From: Pseudomonadota bacterium | GTDB lineage: Bacteria; Pseudomonadota; Gammaproteobacteria; Burkholderiales; Burkholderiaceae_C | Length of the DNA: 6,698 nucleotides | Assembly (NCBI GenBank): GCA_018241985.1 | Contig: JAFECV010000126.1 | Coordinates: 1-6,698 of the forward strand | Direction: 5' to 3' | Part shown: positions 1-6,100 of the stretch, piece after piece | Numbering within the stretch: position 1 is the first letter of the stretch | Layout: the number at the start of each line of letters is the position of its first letter | The notes under the pieces: generated by a model | What the model was told of the DNA's origin: nothing | Databases searched by the model: none | What the model saw: the letters and a program-made list of their open reading frames with translations, nothing else | Position numbers and translations under genes: made by a program

Positions 1-85
1 CCGCGTCGGATGGAGCAGCCCTCGGGCCGCTGATGATCAATGAGCTCTCGCTGCTGCTCACGAGACGCAGGTGCGGCGTTTTTTT
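1..85 (-). CDS. IS3-family transposase OrfB N-terminus (partial, reached by -1 frameshift)
   Basis: Shifting back one base at the A7 run gives a frame that continues as KNAAPASREQQRELIDHQR and then PEGCSIRR to the window edge, with no stop. This looks like the start of IS3 OrfB proteins, which open with a helical region ending in a pattern such as ELI..H....SI.R before the first conserved helix. The catalytic DDE domain would lie beyond the edge. The +1 frame meets a TGA shortly after the run, so only -1 fits. The OrfB identity rests on about 28 residues, so it is moderately sure. The fusion with OrfA would be the active transposase. Confidence 0.55.
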
Positions 86-352
86 CAGCAGGTCCAGTTC
101 CATGGTGAGCTGGCCGACCTTGCGCTCCAGGGCAGCGATCTTGGCTTCGTACTCGACGATGGCCGCTGCCTGGGCTTCTTCGCTGATCAACTCGCCGCGG
201 TCGTACAGGCTCAACCACGTCTGGATGACATTGGCCGAGAGGTTGTACTTCTCTTGCGCCCCGAGTCGGCCCAGACCGCCATTGCGGATCTCCTGGCAGA
301 CCTGGATCTTGAATTGCGACGAATGTCGCCGGTAGCTTCCCCGTGATGACAT
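1..352 (-). CDS. IS3-family transposase OrfA (partial, runs off the left edge)
   Basis: This is the small DNA-binding transposase subunit that recognises the IS ends. The reading frame from the ATG at 352-350 stays open for 117 codons to the edge. Residues of about 13-50 form a helix-turn-helix typical of IS3 OrfA (QFKIQVCQEI, then a second helical part around NLSANVIQTWLSLYDRG). Residues 65-89 form a leucine-zipper-like coiled coil with hydrophobic heptads at I65, I72, V79, L86 and L75, L82, L89. This is the usual OrfA layout and precedes the frameshift site at codons 90-91 (two lysines). The start is supported by AGGAG seven bases upstream. The gene diverges from the catabolic operon. The exact IS group cannot be named from sequence alone. 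Confidence 0.75.
   Translation of the reverse strand, partial: MSSRGSYRRHSSQFKIQVCQEIRNGGLGRLGAQEKYNLSANVIQTWLSLYDRGELISEEAQAAAIVEYEAKIAALERKVGQLTMELDLLKKTPHLRLVSSSESSLIISGPRAAPSDA
79..85 (-). promoter_or_regulatory. A7 slippery site for programmed -1 frameshifting
   Basis: The minus strand reads CTG AAA AAA ACG in the orfA frame, giving seven consecutive A at 85-79. IS3-family elements make the OrfAB transposase by -1 slippage on such A runs, at the end of the OrfA leucine zipper. The site sits exactly there, and the -1 frame continues with an OrfB-like start. Whether a stimulating downstream structure exists cannot be judged, because the sequence ends soon after. Confidence 0.6.
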
Positions 353-375
353 GGACCTTCTCCTGGTGAAGGCCC
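353..375 (-). promoter_or_regulatory. Stem-loop capturing the orfA ribosome binding site
   Basis: On the minus strand GGGCCTTC pairs with GAAGGTCC (8 pairs, one of them G-U) around a 7-base loop ACCAGGA, and the ATG of orfA follows directly. The Shine-Dalgarno AGGAG(AAGG) lies in the loop and the 3' arm of the stem. Such structures in insertion sequences limit transposase translation from read-through transcripts, and that role is inferred here. Confidence 0.5.
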
Positions 376-473
376 TGCCAGCGTATCAGTCTCGCCTCGC
401 CCCATGGTCCAGCCGGAGGGGTTCACTCCACAAAAGGGTCAGATTTGCTCGGAAATCAACACAGTGCACGCGG

Positions 474-527
474 CAGCCAATACCAACCAAAGGGGTATGA
501 AGCTTTCGTCTCGAAGGTATTGGACTG
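474..527. repeat. Inverted repeats GGTAT/ATACC, possible operator
   Basis: CCAATACC (477-484) is a perfect inverted copy of GGTATTGG (516-523). With one bulged T the match grows to CAGCCAATACC (474-484) against GGTATTGGACTG (516-527). A third half-site GGTAT lies at 494-498, forming ATACC-N9-GGTAT with the first. The two direct GGTAT copies start 22 bases apart, about two helical turns. The arrangement suggests binding by a dimeric or tetrameric regulator, but no regulator gene is in view and the family cannot be named. Confidence 0.35.
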
Positions 528-585
528 GCGTGCAGGGGCTTCCTAGACTCGCGCATGCACCGCACAGTACGCGGGGCCAATCAAC

Positions 586-590
586 GGAGA
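586..590 (+). promoter_or_regulatory. Ribosome binding site fixing the GTG start of dmpC
   Basis: GGAGA lies five bases before the GTG at 596-598. It supports a GTG start that gives a protein of family length, rather than the in-frame ATG 64 codons upstream at 404. Confidence 0.7.
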
Positions 591-595
591 TATCA

Positions 596-2056
596 GTGCA
601 GCAGATTCGGCATTTCATCAATGGCAGTTACACGCCCTCGGCGAGCGCCAAGACGTTCGAGAAGCGCTCGCCGCTGAACAATCAGTTGCTGGCGCAGGTA
701 GATGAGGGCGGCCAGGCCGAAGTCGACGCCGCCGTGGCGGCGGCTCGGACCGCGCTGGATGGCGACTGGGGGCGCCTGAGTACCGAGAAGCGCGTCTCGA
801 TGCTGCACGCCGTGGCGGACGAGATCACGCGCCGCTTCGACGATTTCGTCGCGGCCGAGGAGGCTGACACCGGCCAGCCGCACCATGTGATTGCCCATGC
901 CTTCGTGCCGCGCGGCGCTGCCAACTTCAAAATTTTCGCCGACGTCGTCAAGAATGTGCCGACCGAGACCTTCCAGATGGACACGCCGGATGGTCGCGGC
1001 GCCTTGAACTATTCGGTCCGCAAGCCCAAGGGCGTGATCGGCGTGATCAGTCCGTGGAATGCCCCGTTCCTGCTGATGACCTGGAAGGTCGGCCCCGCGT
1101 TGGCCTGCGGCAACACCGTGGTCGTCAAGCCCTCCGAGGAAACTCCGGCTACCGCCGCCCTGCTGGGTGAAGTGATGAACGCCGTGGGCGTGCCGCCCGG
1201 TGTCTACAACGTGGTGCAAGGATTCGGCCCCGATTCGGCGGGCGAATTTCTTACACGCCATGACGGCGTCGATGCCATCACCTTCACGGGCGAGACGCGC
1301 ACCGGCACGGCCATCATGAAGGCATCTGCCGAAGGTATTCGCGACGTATCGTTCGAGTTGGGGGGCAAGAATGCCGGAATCGTGTTTGCCGATTCCGGCT
1401 TCGATGAGGCCGTCGAAGGCATCTTCCGCTCTGCCTTCATGAACACCGGCCAGGTTTGCCTGGGCACCGAACGGGTGTATGTCGAGCGGCCGATCTTCGA
1501 CCGCTTCGTGGCCGCGTTGAAAGCGCGTTGCGAGGCCGTGAAGTACGGCCGCCCCAGCGACGCCGGCTCGAACTACGGTCCGCTGATCAGCCAGGAGCAC
1601 AAACAGAAGGTGCTGTCCTACTACGCCAAGGCGGTTGCCGAGGGCGCCACGGTGGTTACCGGCGGCGGTATGCCGAAGATGCCAGGTGATTTGGCCGAGG
1701 GTGCATGGGTGCAACCGACGATCTGGACCGGTTTGCCCGAGACTGCTGCGGTCGTGCGCGAGGAAATTTTCGGCCCGTGTTGCCACATTCGCCCTTTCGA
1801 CAGTGAAGAGGAGGTCGTCGCGTTGGCCAACGGCAATCGCTATGGTCTGTCCACAACGATCTGGACCACCAACTTGGGCCGCGCCCACCGAGTGGCCGCG
1901 TCGGTCGATGTCGGCATCACCTGGGTCAACAGCTGGTTTCTGCGCGACCTGCGCACGCCCTTCGGTGGTTCCAAGCAATCGGGCATAGGGCGCGAAGGCG
2001 GGGTGCATTCGCTCGAGTTCTACACCGAGCTGCGCAATGTCTGCATCAAGCTTTGA
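596..2056 (+). CDS. dmpC: 2-hydroxymuconate semialdehyde dehydrogenase
   Basis: This NAD-dependent cytosolic enzyme oxidises 2-hydroxymuconate semialdehyde, the product of catechol meta-cleavage, to 2-hydroxymuconate. From the GTG at 596 it has 486 residues, the length I recall for DmpC/XylG, and begins QQIRHFING as that family does. Aldehyde dehydrogenase signatures are in place: oxyanion Asn155 in SPWN, Lys178 in VVKPSEETP, the nucleotide-binding TGETRTG (231-237), general base Glu254 in FELGGKN, nucleophile Cys288 in GQVCLGTERV, and Glu390 in REEIFGP. An in-frame ATG at 404 would add 64 residues of IS-end and leader sequence with no family match. It is the first operon gene, 12 bases before the hydratase. 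A 2-aminomuconate semialdehyde dehydrogenase (AmnC type) is the main alternative, but the tautomerase downstream favours the hydroxy substrate. Confidence 0.9.
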   Translation: MQQIRHFINGSYTPSASAKTFEKRSPLNNQLLAQVDEGGQAEVDAAVAAARTALDGDWGRLSTEKRVSMLHAVADEITRRFDDFVAAEEADTGQPHHVIAHAFVPRGAANFKIFADVVKNVPTETFQMDTPDGRGALNYSVRKPKGVIGVISPWNAPFLLMTWKVGPALACGNTVVVKPSEETPATAALLGEVMNAVGVPPGVYNVVQGFGPDSAGEFLTRHDGVDAITFTGETRTGTAIMKASAEGIRDVSFELGGKNAGIVFADSGFDEAVEGIFRSAFMNTGQVCLGTERVYVERPIFDRFVAALKARCEAVKYGRPSDAGSNYGPLISQEHKQKVLSYYAKAVAEGATVVTGGGMPKMPGDLAEGAWVQPTIWTGLPETAAVVREEIFGPCCHIRPFDSEEEVVALANGNRYGLSTTIWTTNLGRAHRVAASVDVGITWVNSWFLRDLRTPFGGSKQSGIGREGGVHSLEFYTELRNVCIKL

Positions 2057-2068
2057 GGTGGTGTGATC

Positions 2069-2866
2069 ATGGATGCAAAAACCATCGAACGCTACGGCGA
2101 CGAGTTATACGACGCCTGGCGCGAGCGGCGCGTGCTGAGCCCATTGCTCGAACGCGAACCTGGCATCGTCGTGCAGGACGCCTATGCCATTCAATTGCGG
2201 ATGGTCAGCCGGCGCGTGCAGGCCGGCGAAACCATTGTCGGCAAGAAGATCGGCGTGACCAGCAAGCCGATCCAGGACTTCCTCGGCGTCTATGAGCCCG
2301 ACTTCGGTCAACTGACCTCGGGCATGGTCTGCAGCGAGTCCGACGGCGTCGACTTGAACCGCTTGATCCAGCCCAAGGCCGAAGCAGAGCTGGCCTTCGT
2401 GCTGGAACACGACCTGGTAGGCCCCGGCATCACCGCTACCGATGTGATCCGTGCCACAGCCTATGTGGCGCCCTGCTTCGAGATCGTCGACTCGCGCATC
2501 AAGGACTGGACGATCAAGATCCAGGACACCGTGGCCGACAACGCCTCTTGTGGCGTCTTCATGCTCGGCAACGGCAAGGGCGACCCGCGCAAGCTCGACA
2601 TCACGATGGCGGGCATGGTGCTGCACAAGAACGGCGAGCTGTTCTCGACCGGCGTCGGTGCCGCGGTGCAGGGCTCGCCGGTCAATGCAGTGGTCTGGCT
2701 GGCCAATACGCTGGGCCGCCTCGGGCTGCCCTTCCGCGCCGGTGAAGTCATCCTCTCGGGCTCGCAGTCGTCCCTGGTGCCGGTGACCGATGGCGACGAG
2801 TTGATCTGCACCGTCGGCGGCCTGGGAAAGTGCCGCGCCCGCTTTCACGGAAGGAGCGCCCTGTGA
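2069..2866 (+). CDS. dmpE: 2-oxopent-4-enoate (2-hydroxypenta-2,4-dienoate) hydratase
   Basis: The enzyme adds water to 2-hydroxypenta-2,4-dienoate to give 4-hydroxy-2-oxovalerate, using a divalent metal. The 265 residues match DmpE/XylJ/MhpD along their length: REPGI..QDAY near 29-39, VGKKIGVTSK (57-66), acidic metal ligands E105 and E107 in AEAELAF and E138 in CFEIVDSRI, then KIQDTVADNASCGVF (150-164) and the C-terminal AGEVILSGS (224-232). The ATG at 2069 is preferred because GAGGTG lies eight bases upstream; a GTG at 2063 would add two residues and leave almost no spacing. KIQDTVADNASCGVF is what separates it from the decarboxylase paralogue next door, which it overlaps by four bases. In Pseudomonas the hydratase and decarboxylase associate physically, which fits that overlap. 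Confidence 0.9.
   Translation: MDAKTIERYGDELYDAWRERRVLSPLLEREPGIVVQDAYAIQLRMVSRRVQAGETIVGKKIGVTSKPIQDFLGVYEPDFGQLTSGMVCSESDGVDLNRLIQPKAEAELAFVLEHDLVGPGITATDVIRATAYVAPCFEIVDSRIKDWTIKIQDTVADNASCGVFMLGNGKGDPRKLDITMAGMVLHKNGELFSTGVGAAVQGSPVNAVVWLANTLGRLGLPFRAGEVILSGSQSSLVPVTDGDELICTVGGLGKCRARFHGRSAL
2853..2856 (+). promoter_or_regulatory. Ribosome binding site fixing the GTG start of dmpH
   Basis: GGAG (within GGAAGGAG) lies six bases before GTG at 2863. It rules in this start over the in-frame GTG at 2830, which has no such site and would add 11 residues absent from the family. Confidence 0.65.
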
Positions 2867-3657
2867 GCCTGACCCTGAGTCGCGATGACATCAAGCTGTT
2901 GACCGACCGCATCGAAGCGGCACAACTGAACGCGAAGGCCATCCCGAAACTGACCGATGACTACCCGGCGATGACCCTCGCCGACGGGTACGCCGTTCAG
3001 TTGGAATTGCGCCGCCGGTGGGTGGAGCAGGGCCGGCGCCAAGCGGGCTGGAAAGTGGGCCTGACTTCCAAGGCCAAGATGATCCAGATGGGCGTCAACG
3101 TCCCTTCGATCGGTTTCCTGTTGGCTGACATGGCCCGCCCTGAAAACTCGGCCGTGCGCACCGACGACCTGGTGCACCCTCGCGTCGAGTGCGAGGTGGC
3201 CTTCGTCACCAAGGCGCGCCTGGCCGGTCCGCATTGCACCCGCGAAGACGTGCTGGCAGCCACCGACTTCATCCTGCCGGCGATCGAGATCATCGACTCC
3301 CGATTCGCCGGCTTCAAGTTCGACCTGCAAAGCGTCGTGGCCGACAACGGGTCGTCGGCGCGCTACGTGGCCGGTGGCCGCGCCCGCTATGCGCACGAAC
3401 TCGACCTCGGCACGCTGGGCGTCGTGATGGAAAAGAACGGTGAGACGGTGGCGATGGCCGCTTCGGCAGCGGTCATGGGCCATCCGGCCGATGCAATCGC
3501 CCTGCTCGTCAAGGTGCTGGACGAACTGGGCGAAGACCTGCCGGCCGGCAGTTTCGTGATGAGCGGCGGCATCACCGAAGCCATCGCCGTGAAACCGGGT
3601 GACCACGTCATTGCCCGGTACCAGGAACTGGGCAGCGTTTCGGTCCGGTTCGTTTGA
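2863..3657 (+). CDS. dmpH: 4-oxalocrotonate decarboxylase
   Basis: The enzyme decarboxylates 2-oxohex-3-enedioate (4-oxalocrotonate) to 2-hydroxypenta-2,4-dienoate with a divalent metal. From GTG 2863 it has 264 residues, the length I recall for DmpH/XylI. Family features in order: TLSRDDI start, TDDYPAMTLADGYAVQ (31-46), WKVGLTSKAKMIQMGV (63-78), the acidic pair E109/E111 in VECEVAF, E142 in IEIIDSRF, FKFDLQSVVADNGSS (151-165), LGVVMEKNGE (185-194) and SGGITEAIAV (234-243). The FKFDLQSVVADN segment and GLTSKAKM are typical of the decarboxylase, not the hydratase. The start codon GTG shares four bases (GTGA) with the hydratase stop, so translation is probably coupled, as suits two enzymes reported to work as a complex. 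It is followed by a 27-base gap before the acyl-CoA dehydrogenase. Confidence 0.9.
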   Translation: MSLTLSRDDIKLLTDRIEAAQLNAKAIPKLTDDYPAMTLADGYAVQLELRRRWVEQGRRQAGWKVGLTSKAKMIQMGVNVPSIGFLLADMARPENSAVRTDDLVHPRVECEVAFVTKARLAGPHCTREDVLAATDFILPAIEIIDSRFAGFKFDLQSVVADNGSSARYVAGGRARYAHELDLGTLGVVMEKNGETVAMAASAAVMGHPADAIALLVKVLDELGEDLPAGSFVMSGGITEAIAVKPGDHVIARYQELGSVSVRFV

Positions 3658-3684
3658 CAACTTCATAACCGGTATCAATCAAAT

Positions 3685-4956
3685 ATGAACGCTCGCGACG
3701 CGAGCGCGGCAGAGCCTGTTGCGTCCACGCAGCTGCTCGACATGCCGCCACGACAGCAAAGCCTGCTTTATCACGACCTGGGAACGCCGCAAGACGTGCT
3801 CGACATGCGTACGCGCGTGCGTCAAGTCGCGGACCGCCACGTGGCGCCGGCGGCGTGGGAAATCGGTCACCGGGAAGAGGCTCGAGAGCGCTTCCCGCGC
3901 GCGCTCTTCGACGAGTTGGCGCACGCTGGCCTGTTTCGCGTCCCCTTCGCGGCCGACATCGGGGGCCTCGGCCTCGCGCACCCGGCCACGGCCACCGCCG
4001 TGATGATCGAAGAGCTGGCGTACCACTCGAACAGCGTGGCCGCCATCGTCGACGTGCATTGCATCCTGGCGGGCCATGCGCTGAAGCATGCGTCGCCGGC
4101 CCTGCAACAGCGCTACCTGGCGCCTTTGCTGGCGGGGCAGAAGATCGGCAGCTTCGCCACGACAGAGCCCGACGCGAGCACCGACCTGTCGATCAAGGCG
4201 ATGCAAACCATCGCCACCTTCCATGACGATCACTTCATCGTCAACGGCCGCAAGCGCTTCATCACCAATTCTCCGGTCGCCGATTTCGTCGTGCTTCTCT
4301 GCGTGGACGACGGGCGCATGACCGAACTGGTGGTTGACCTCGACTCGCCTGGCGTGCGCGTCGGCGCGCCGGACAAGAAAATGGGCAATCACGGCCAGCT
4401 CACCGCCGACATCTACTTCGACCAGGTCAAGGTTGCCGCGGATCGGGTTGTCGGTGAACGCGGCCAGGGCCTGCGCATTGCACTGCAGACGCTCACCTAT
4501 GGCCGCATCGGCATCGCCGCCAGTGGCGTCGGCATGGCCCAGTCGGTGTTCGATCACTCGGTGCAGCGGCTGAAGACTCGGCAGGCCTTCGGCAAGCCCG
4601 TCGCGGCCAACCAGCACTGGCAGTTCCGCATGGCCGAACGGGCCACCGAGATCGAAAACGCCCGCAATCTGTACGTGAAGGCGGCCCTGCGCATGGATGC
4701 CGGCATCGCCTTTCCGGAACCCGAGGCCGCGATGGCCAAGTGGTACGGCACCAACCTGGCGGCCGACATCGCGCGCGATGGGGTGCAAGTGTTCGGCGGC
4801 TACGGCTTCACGCGCGAGCTCGGCGCCGACGCCTCGCACTATCACGTCGAGGAAGTCTATCGCGACTGCAAGATCGCCGAGATTTACGAAGGTACCAATG
4901 AAATCCAGAAGCTGGTGATTGCGCGATCGATCTTCGGCAAGAACATCACGGGGTGA
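3685..4956 (+). CDS. Acyl-CoA dehydrogenase family protein
   Basis: This flavoprotein should oxidise an acyl-CoA to the trans-2-enoyl-CoA with FAD, passing electrons to electron-transfer flavoprotein. The substrate is unknown. The 423 residues include an N-terminal extension of about 30, a helical N-domain (about 35-150), the flavin-contacting SFATTEPDAS (156-165) and RFITNS (191-196) in the middle beta domain, and a C-terminal helical domain with RQAFGKPV (299-306), QVFGGYGF (368-375) and the catalytic base Glu402 in YEGTNEIQ. Having that Glu argues for a true dehydrogenase and against the acyl-CoA-dehydrogenase-like monooxygenases, which lack it. It sits inside the operon, 27 bases after dmpH and four before dmpI. 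No clear Shine-Dalgarno precedes ATG 3685, and starts at 3742 or 3805 are possible. No step of the canonical pathway needs it. Confidence 0.85.
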   Translation: MNARDASAAEPVASTQLLDMPPRQQSLLYHDLGTPQDVLDMRTRVRQVADRHVAPAAWEIGHREEARERFPRALFDELAHAGLFRVPFAADIGGLGLAHPATATAVMIEELAYHSNSVAAIVDVHCILAGHALKHASPALQQRYLAPLLAGQKIGSFATTEPDASTDLSIKAMQTIATFHDDHFIVNGRKRFITNSPVADFVVLLCVDDGRMTELVVDLDSPGVRVGAPDKKMGNHGQLTADIYFDQVKVAADRVVGERGQGLRIALQTLTYGRIGIAASGVGMAQSVFDHSVQRLKTRQAFGKPVAANQHWQFRMAERATEIENARNLYVKAALRMDAGIAFPEPEAAMAKWYGTNLAADIARDGVQVFGGYGFTRELGADASHYHVEEVYRDCKIAEIYEGTNEIQKLVIARSIFGKNITG

Positions 4957-4960
4957 AGAC

Positions 4961-5167
4961 ATGCCAATCATTGAGATGCATTTGATGACGGGTCGCACCG
5001 TCGAACAAAAGCGGCGCGTGGTCGCGGCTGTCTGCGAGGCCGCCGCACGCGCTCTAGATGTGAGCCCGTCCACCGTACGCATCCTGATCTCTGAACACGG
5101 GCCCGAGGAGTTTTCGGTGGCTGGTGTCACCGCCGGCGAGCGCAGCGAGTCCAAGACTATCAAATAA
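4961..5167 (+). CDS. dmpI: 4-oxalocrotonate tautomerase
   Basis: The enzyme converts 2-hydroxymuconate to 2-oxohex-3-enedioate, feeding the decarboxylase. Removal of Met exposes the catalytic Pro1 (PIIEMHLMTGR). Counting from Pro1, Arg11, Arg39 (in TVRILISEH) and Phe50 (in EEFSVAG) sit at the same positions as the active-site residues of the Pseudomonas enzyme. The mature chain has 67 residues against 62 in the classic enzyme, with a C-terminal tail rich in charged and polar residues. The ATG at 4961 is required by the Pro1 chemistry; an upstream in-frame start at 4919 would bury the proline and lies inside the preceding gene. It follows that gene by four bases, with GGTGAAG as a modest ribosome site. 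Its presence points to hydroxymuconate as the intermediate, not aminomuconate. Confidence 0.9.
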   Translation: MPIIEMHLMTGRTVEQKRRVVAAVCEAAARALDVSPSTVRILISEHGPEEFSVAGVTAGERSESKTIK

Positions 5168-5185
5168 GCAAAATGGAGTTTTGAA

Positions 5186-6100
5186 ATGAAAAAAATCAAA
5201 TGCGCCTTGATCGGCTCGGGCAATATCGGCACGGACCTGATCTACAAGATCAAGCGCAGCCAGGTGCTCGAACCCGTGTGGATGGTGGGCATCGATGCCA
5301 AGTCCGAGGGCTTGGCGCGCGCCCGCGAAATGGGGCTCAAGACTACCGCCGAGGGCATTGACAGTCTGCTACCGCACGTCCTCGACGACAAGGTGCAGAT
5401 CGCCTTCGATGCCACGTCGGCGTATGTGCACGCCGAGAACTCGCGCAAGCTCAACGAACTGGGTGTGATGATGATCGACCTCACTCCGGCCGCGATCGGG
5501 CCGCTGTGCGTGCCGCCGGTCAATCTGCGTGAACACGCGGACAAGGCGGAGATGAACGTCAACATGATCTCCTGCGCCGGGCAGGCAACGATCCCGATCG
5601 TCAACGCGGTGTCGCGTGTTCAATCGGTGGAGTACGCTGAGATCGTGGCCAGCCTGTCGTCACGGTCGGTCGGCCCCGGAACGCGTGCCAACCTCGATGA
5701 ATTCACCTACACCACCTCGGACGCGATCGTTCGCGTGGGCGGTGCCAAGCGTGGCAAGGCACTGGCGGTCATCAATCCGGCCGAGCCGCCGGTGATCATG
5801 CGCAACACCATTAACTGCCTGACCGATGCCGAGCCCGACCAGGCCCGCATCATCGACTCGGTGCTCACGATGATCGGTGAGGTGCAGAAGTACGTCCCGG
5901 GCTATCGCTTGGTGAACGGTCCGGTGTTCGACGGCAAGCGCGTCTCGGTCTTCATGGAAGTGGCCGGACTCGGCGACTACCTGCCCAAATACGCCGGCAA
6001 TCTGGACATCATGACCGCGGCGGCTTGCCGCACCGCCGAGATGTTTGCCGAAGAAATCATTGCTGGAAAGATCCGGCTCAAAGCCTCGGAGGCCGCGTGA
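5186..6100 (+). CDS. dmpF: Acetaldehyde dehydrogenase (acylating)
   Basis: This enzyme oxidises acetaldehyde, and in relatives propanal, with NAD and coenzyme A to the acyl-CoA, receiving the aldehyde from the aldolase through a channel. The 304 residues start with the Rossmann motif IGSGNIGTD (9-17) and carry [10 protein letters not shown] (97-106), the nucleophile Cys130 in [28 protein letters not shown] (153-169), [12 protein letters not shown] (197-208) and [12 protein letters not shown] (269-280). The common form of the cysteine motif is TCGGQATIP, so SCAGQATIP is a small departure. It lacks the insertion near residue 245 that makes Pseudomonas DmpF longer, and in that resembles BphJ/MhpF-type enzymes. 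GGAG at 5175-5178, seven bases upstream, supports ATG 5186. Its stop overlaps the aldolase start by one base (TGATG). Confidence 0.92.
   Translation: MKKIKCALIGSGNIGTDLIYKIKRSQVLEPVWMVGIDAKSEGLARAREMGLKTTAEGIDSLLPHVLDDKVQIAFDATSAYVHAENSRKLNELGVMMIDLTPAAIGPLCVPPVNLREHADKAEMNVNMISCAGQATIPIVNAVSRVQSVEYAEIVASLSSRSVGPGTRANLDEFTYTTSDAIVRVGGAKRGKALAVINPAEPPVIMRNTINCLTDAEPDQARIIDSVLTMIGEVQKYVPGYRLVNGPVFDGKRVSVFMEVAGLGDYLPKYAGNLDIMTAAACRTAEMFAEEIIAGKIRLKASEAA

Larger units (their letters stand above)
1..432 (-). mobile_element. 5' end of an IS3-family insertion sequence (partial)
   Basis: The left part of the window holds the beginning of an insertion sequence read on the minus strand, with the rest off the left edge. 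Seen: an orfA-like reading frame, an A7 slip site followed by an orfB-like start in the -1 frame, and about 80 bases of upstream sequence. The outer end is placed at about 432 because IS3-family elements usually begin with 5'-TG, and the minus strand there reads TGTGGAGTGAACCCC. A start at 430 (TGGAGTGAACCCC) fits equally well. The other end is not in view, so neither the terminal inverted repeat nor a target duplication can be checked. The boundary is inferred and the transposase assignment is firmer. Confidence 0.6.
433..595 (+). promoter_or_regulatory. Non-coding leader between the IS end and the catabolic operon
   Basis: This stretch of about 160 bases has no convincing gene. It is less GC-rich than the genes and carries inverted GGTAT/ATACC motifs (474-527) and, at best, a weak sigma-70-like pair: TTGGAC at 520-525 and TAGACT at 544-549, 18 bases apart. 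No rho-independent terminator is seen. It is the natural place for the operon promoter and operator unless transcription enters from genes to the left or from the IS. An open frame runs through it from an ATG at 404, but that start lies in the IS end and has no family support. Confidence 0.4.

Noticed and set aside
33..346. Plus-strand open frames over the IS region (91-100 codons)
   Set aside because: They lie opposite the orfA frame, whose helix-turn-helix, leucine zipper and frameshift site make sense. The plus-strand products show no domain or ribosome site.
434..449. Possible sigma-54 promoter ending in TTTGCT
   Set aside because: The -12 part looks right, but the -24 part at the required distance reads AAGGGT instead of TGGCAC, and no other GG-N10-GC pair in the leader fits.
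520..549. Sigma-70 promoter TTGGAC-18-TAGACT as a firm call
   Set aside because: It matches only 3 of 6 and 4 of 6 consensus bases, so it is mentioned with the leader but not listed as its own feature.
593..2008. Long minus-strand open frame of 471 codons opposite the dehydrogenase
   Set aside because: It mirrors a GC-rich gene with clear catalytic motifs. The product is rich in His, Arg and Gly without recognisable motifs, as expected of an antisense shadow. The same holds for the frames at 2105-2848, 2845-3678 and 3679-5232.
2830..2865. Earlier GTG start for the decarboxylase
   Set aside because: It would add 11 residues not seen in the family and lacks a ribosome site, whereas GTG 2863 has GGAG at good spacing.
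3668..3673. Palindrome ACCGGT between dmpH and the acyl-CoA dehydrogenase as a terminator or operator
   Set aside because: Only six bases are symmetric and no T run follows, so it is too short to support a call.
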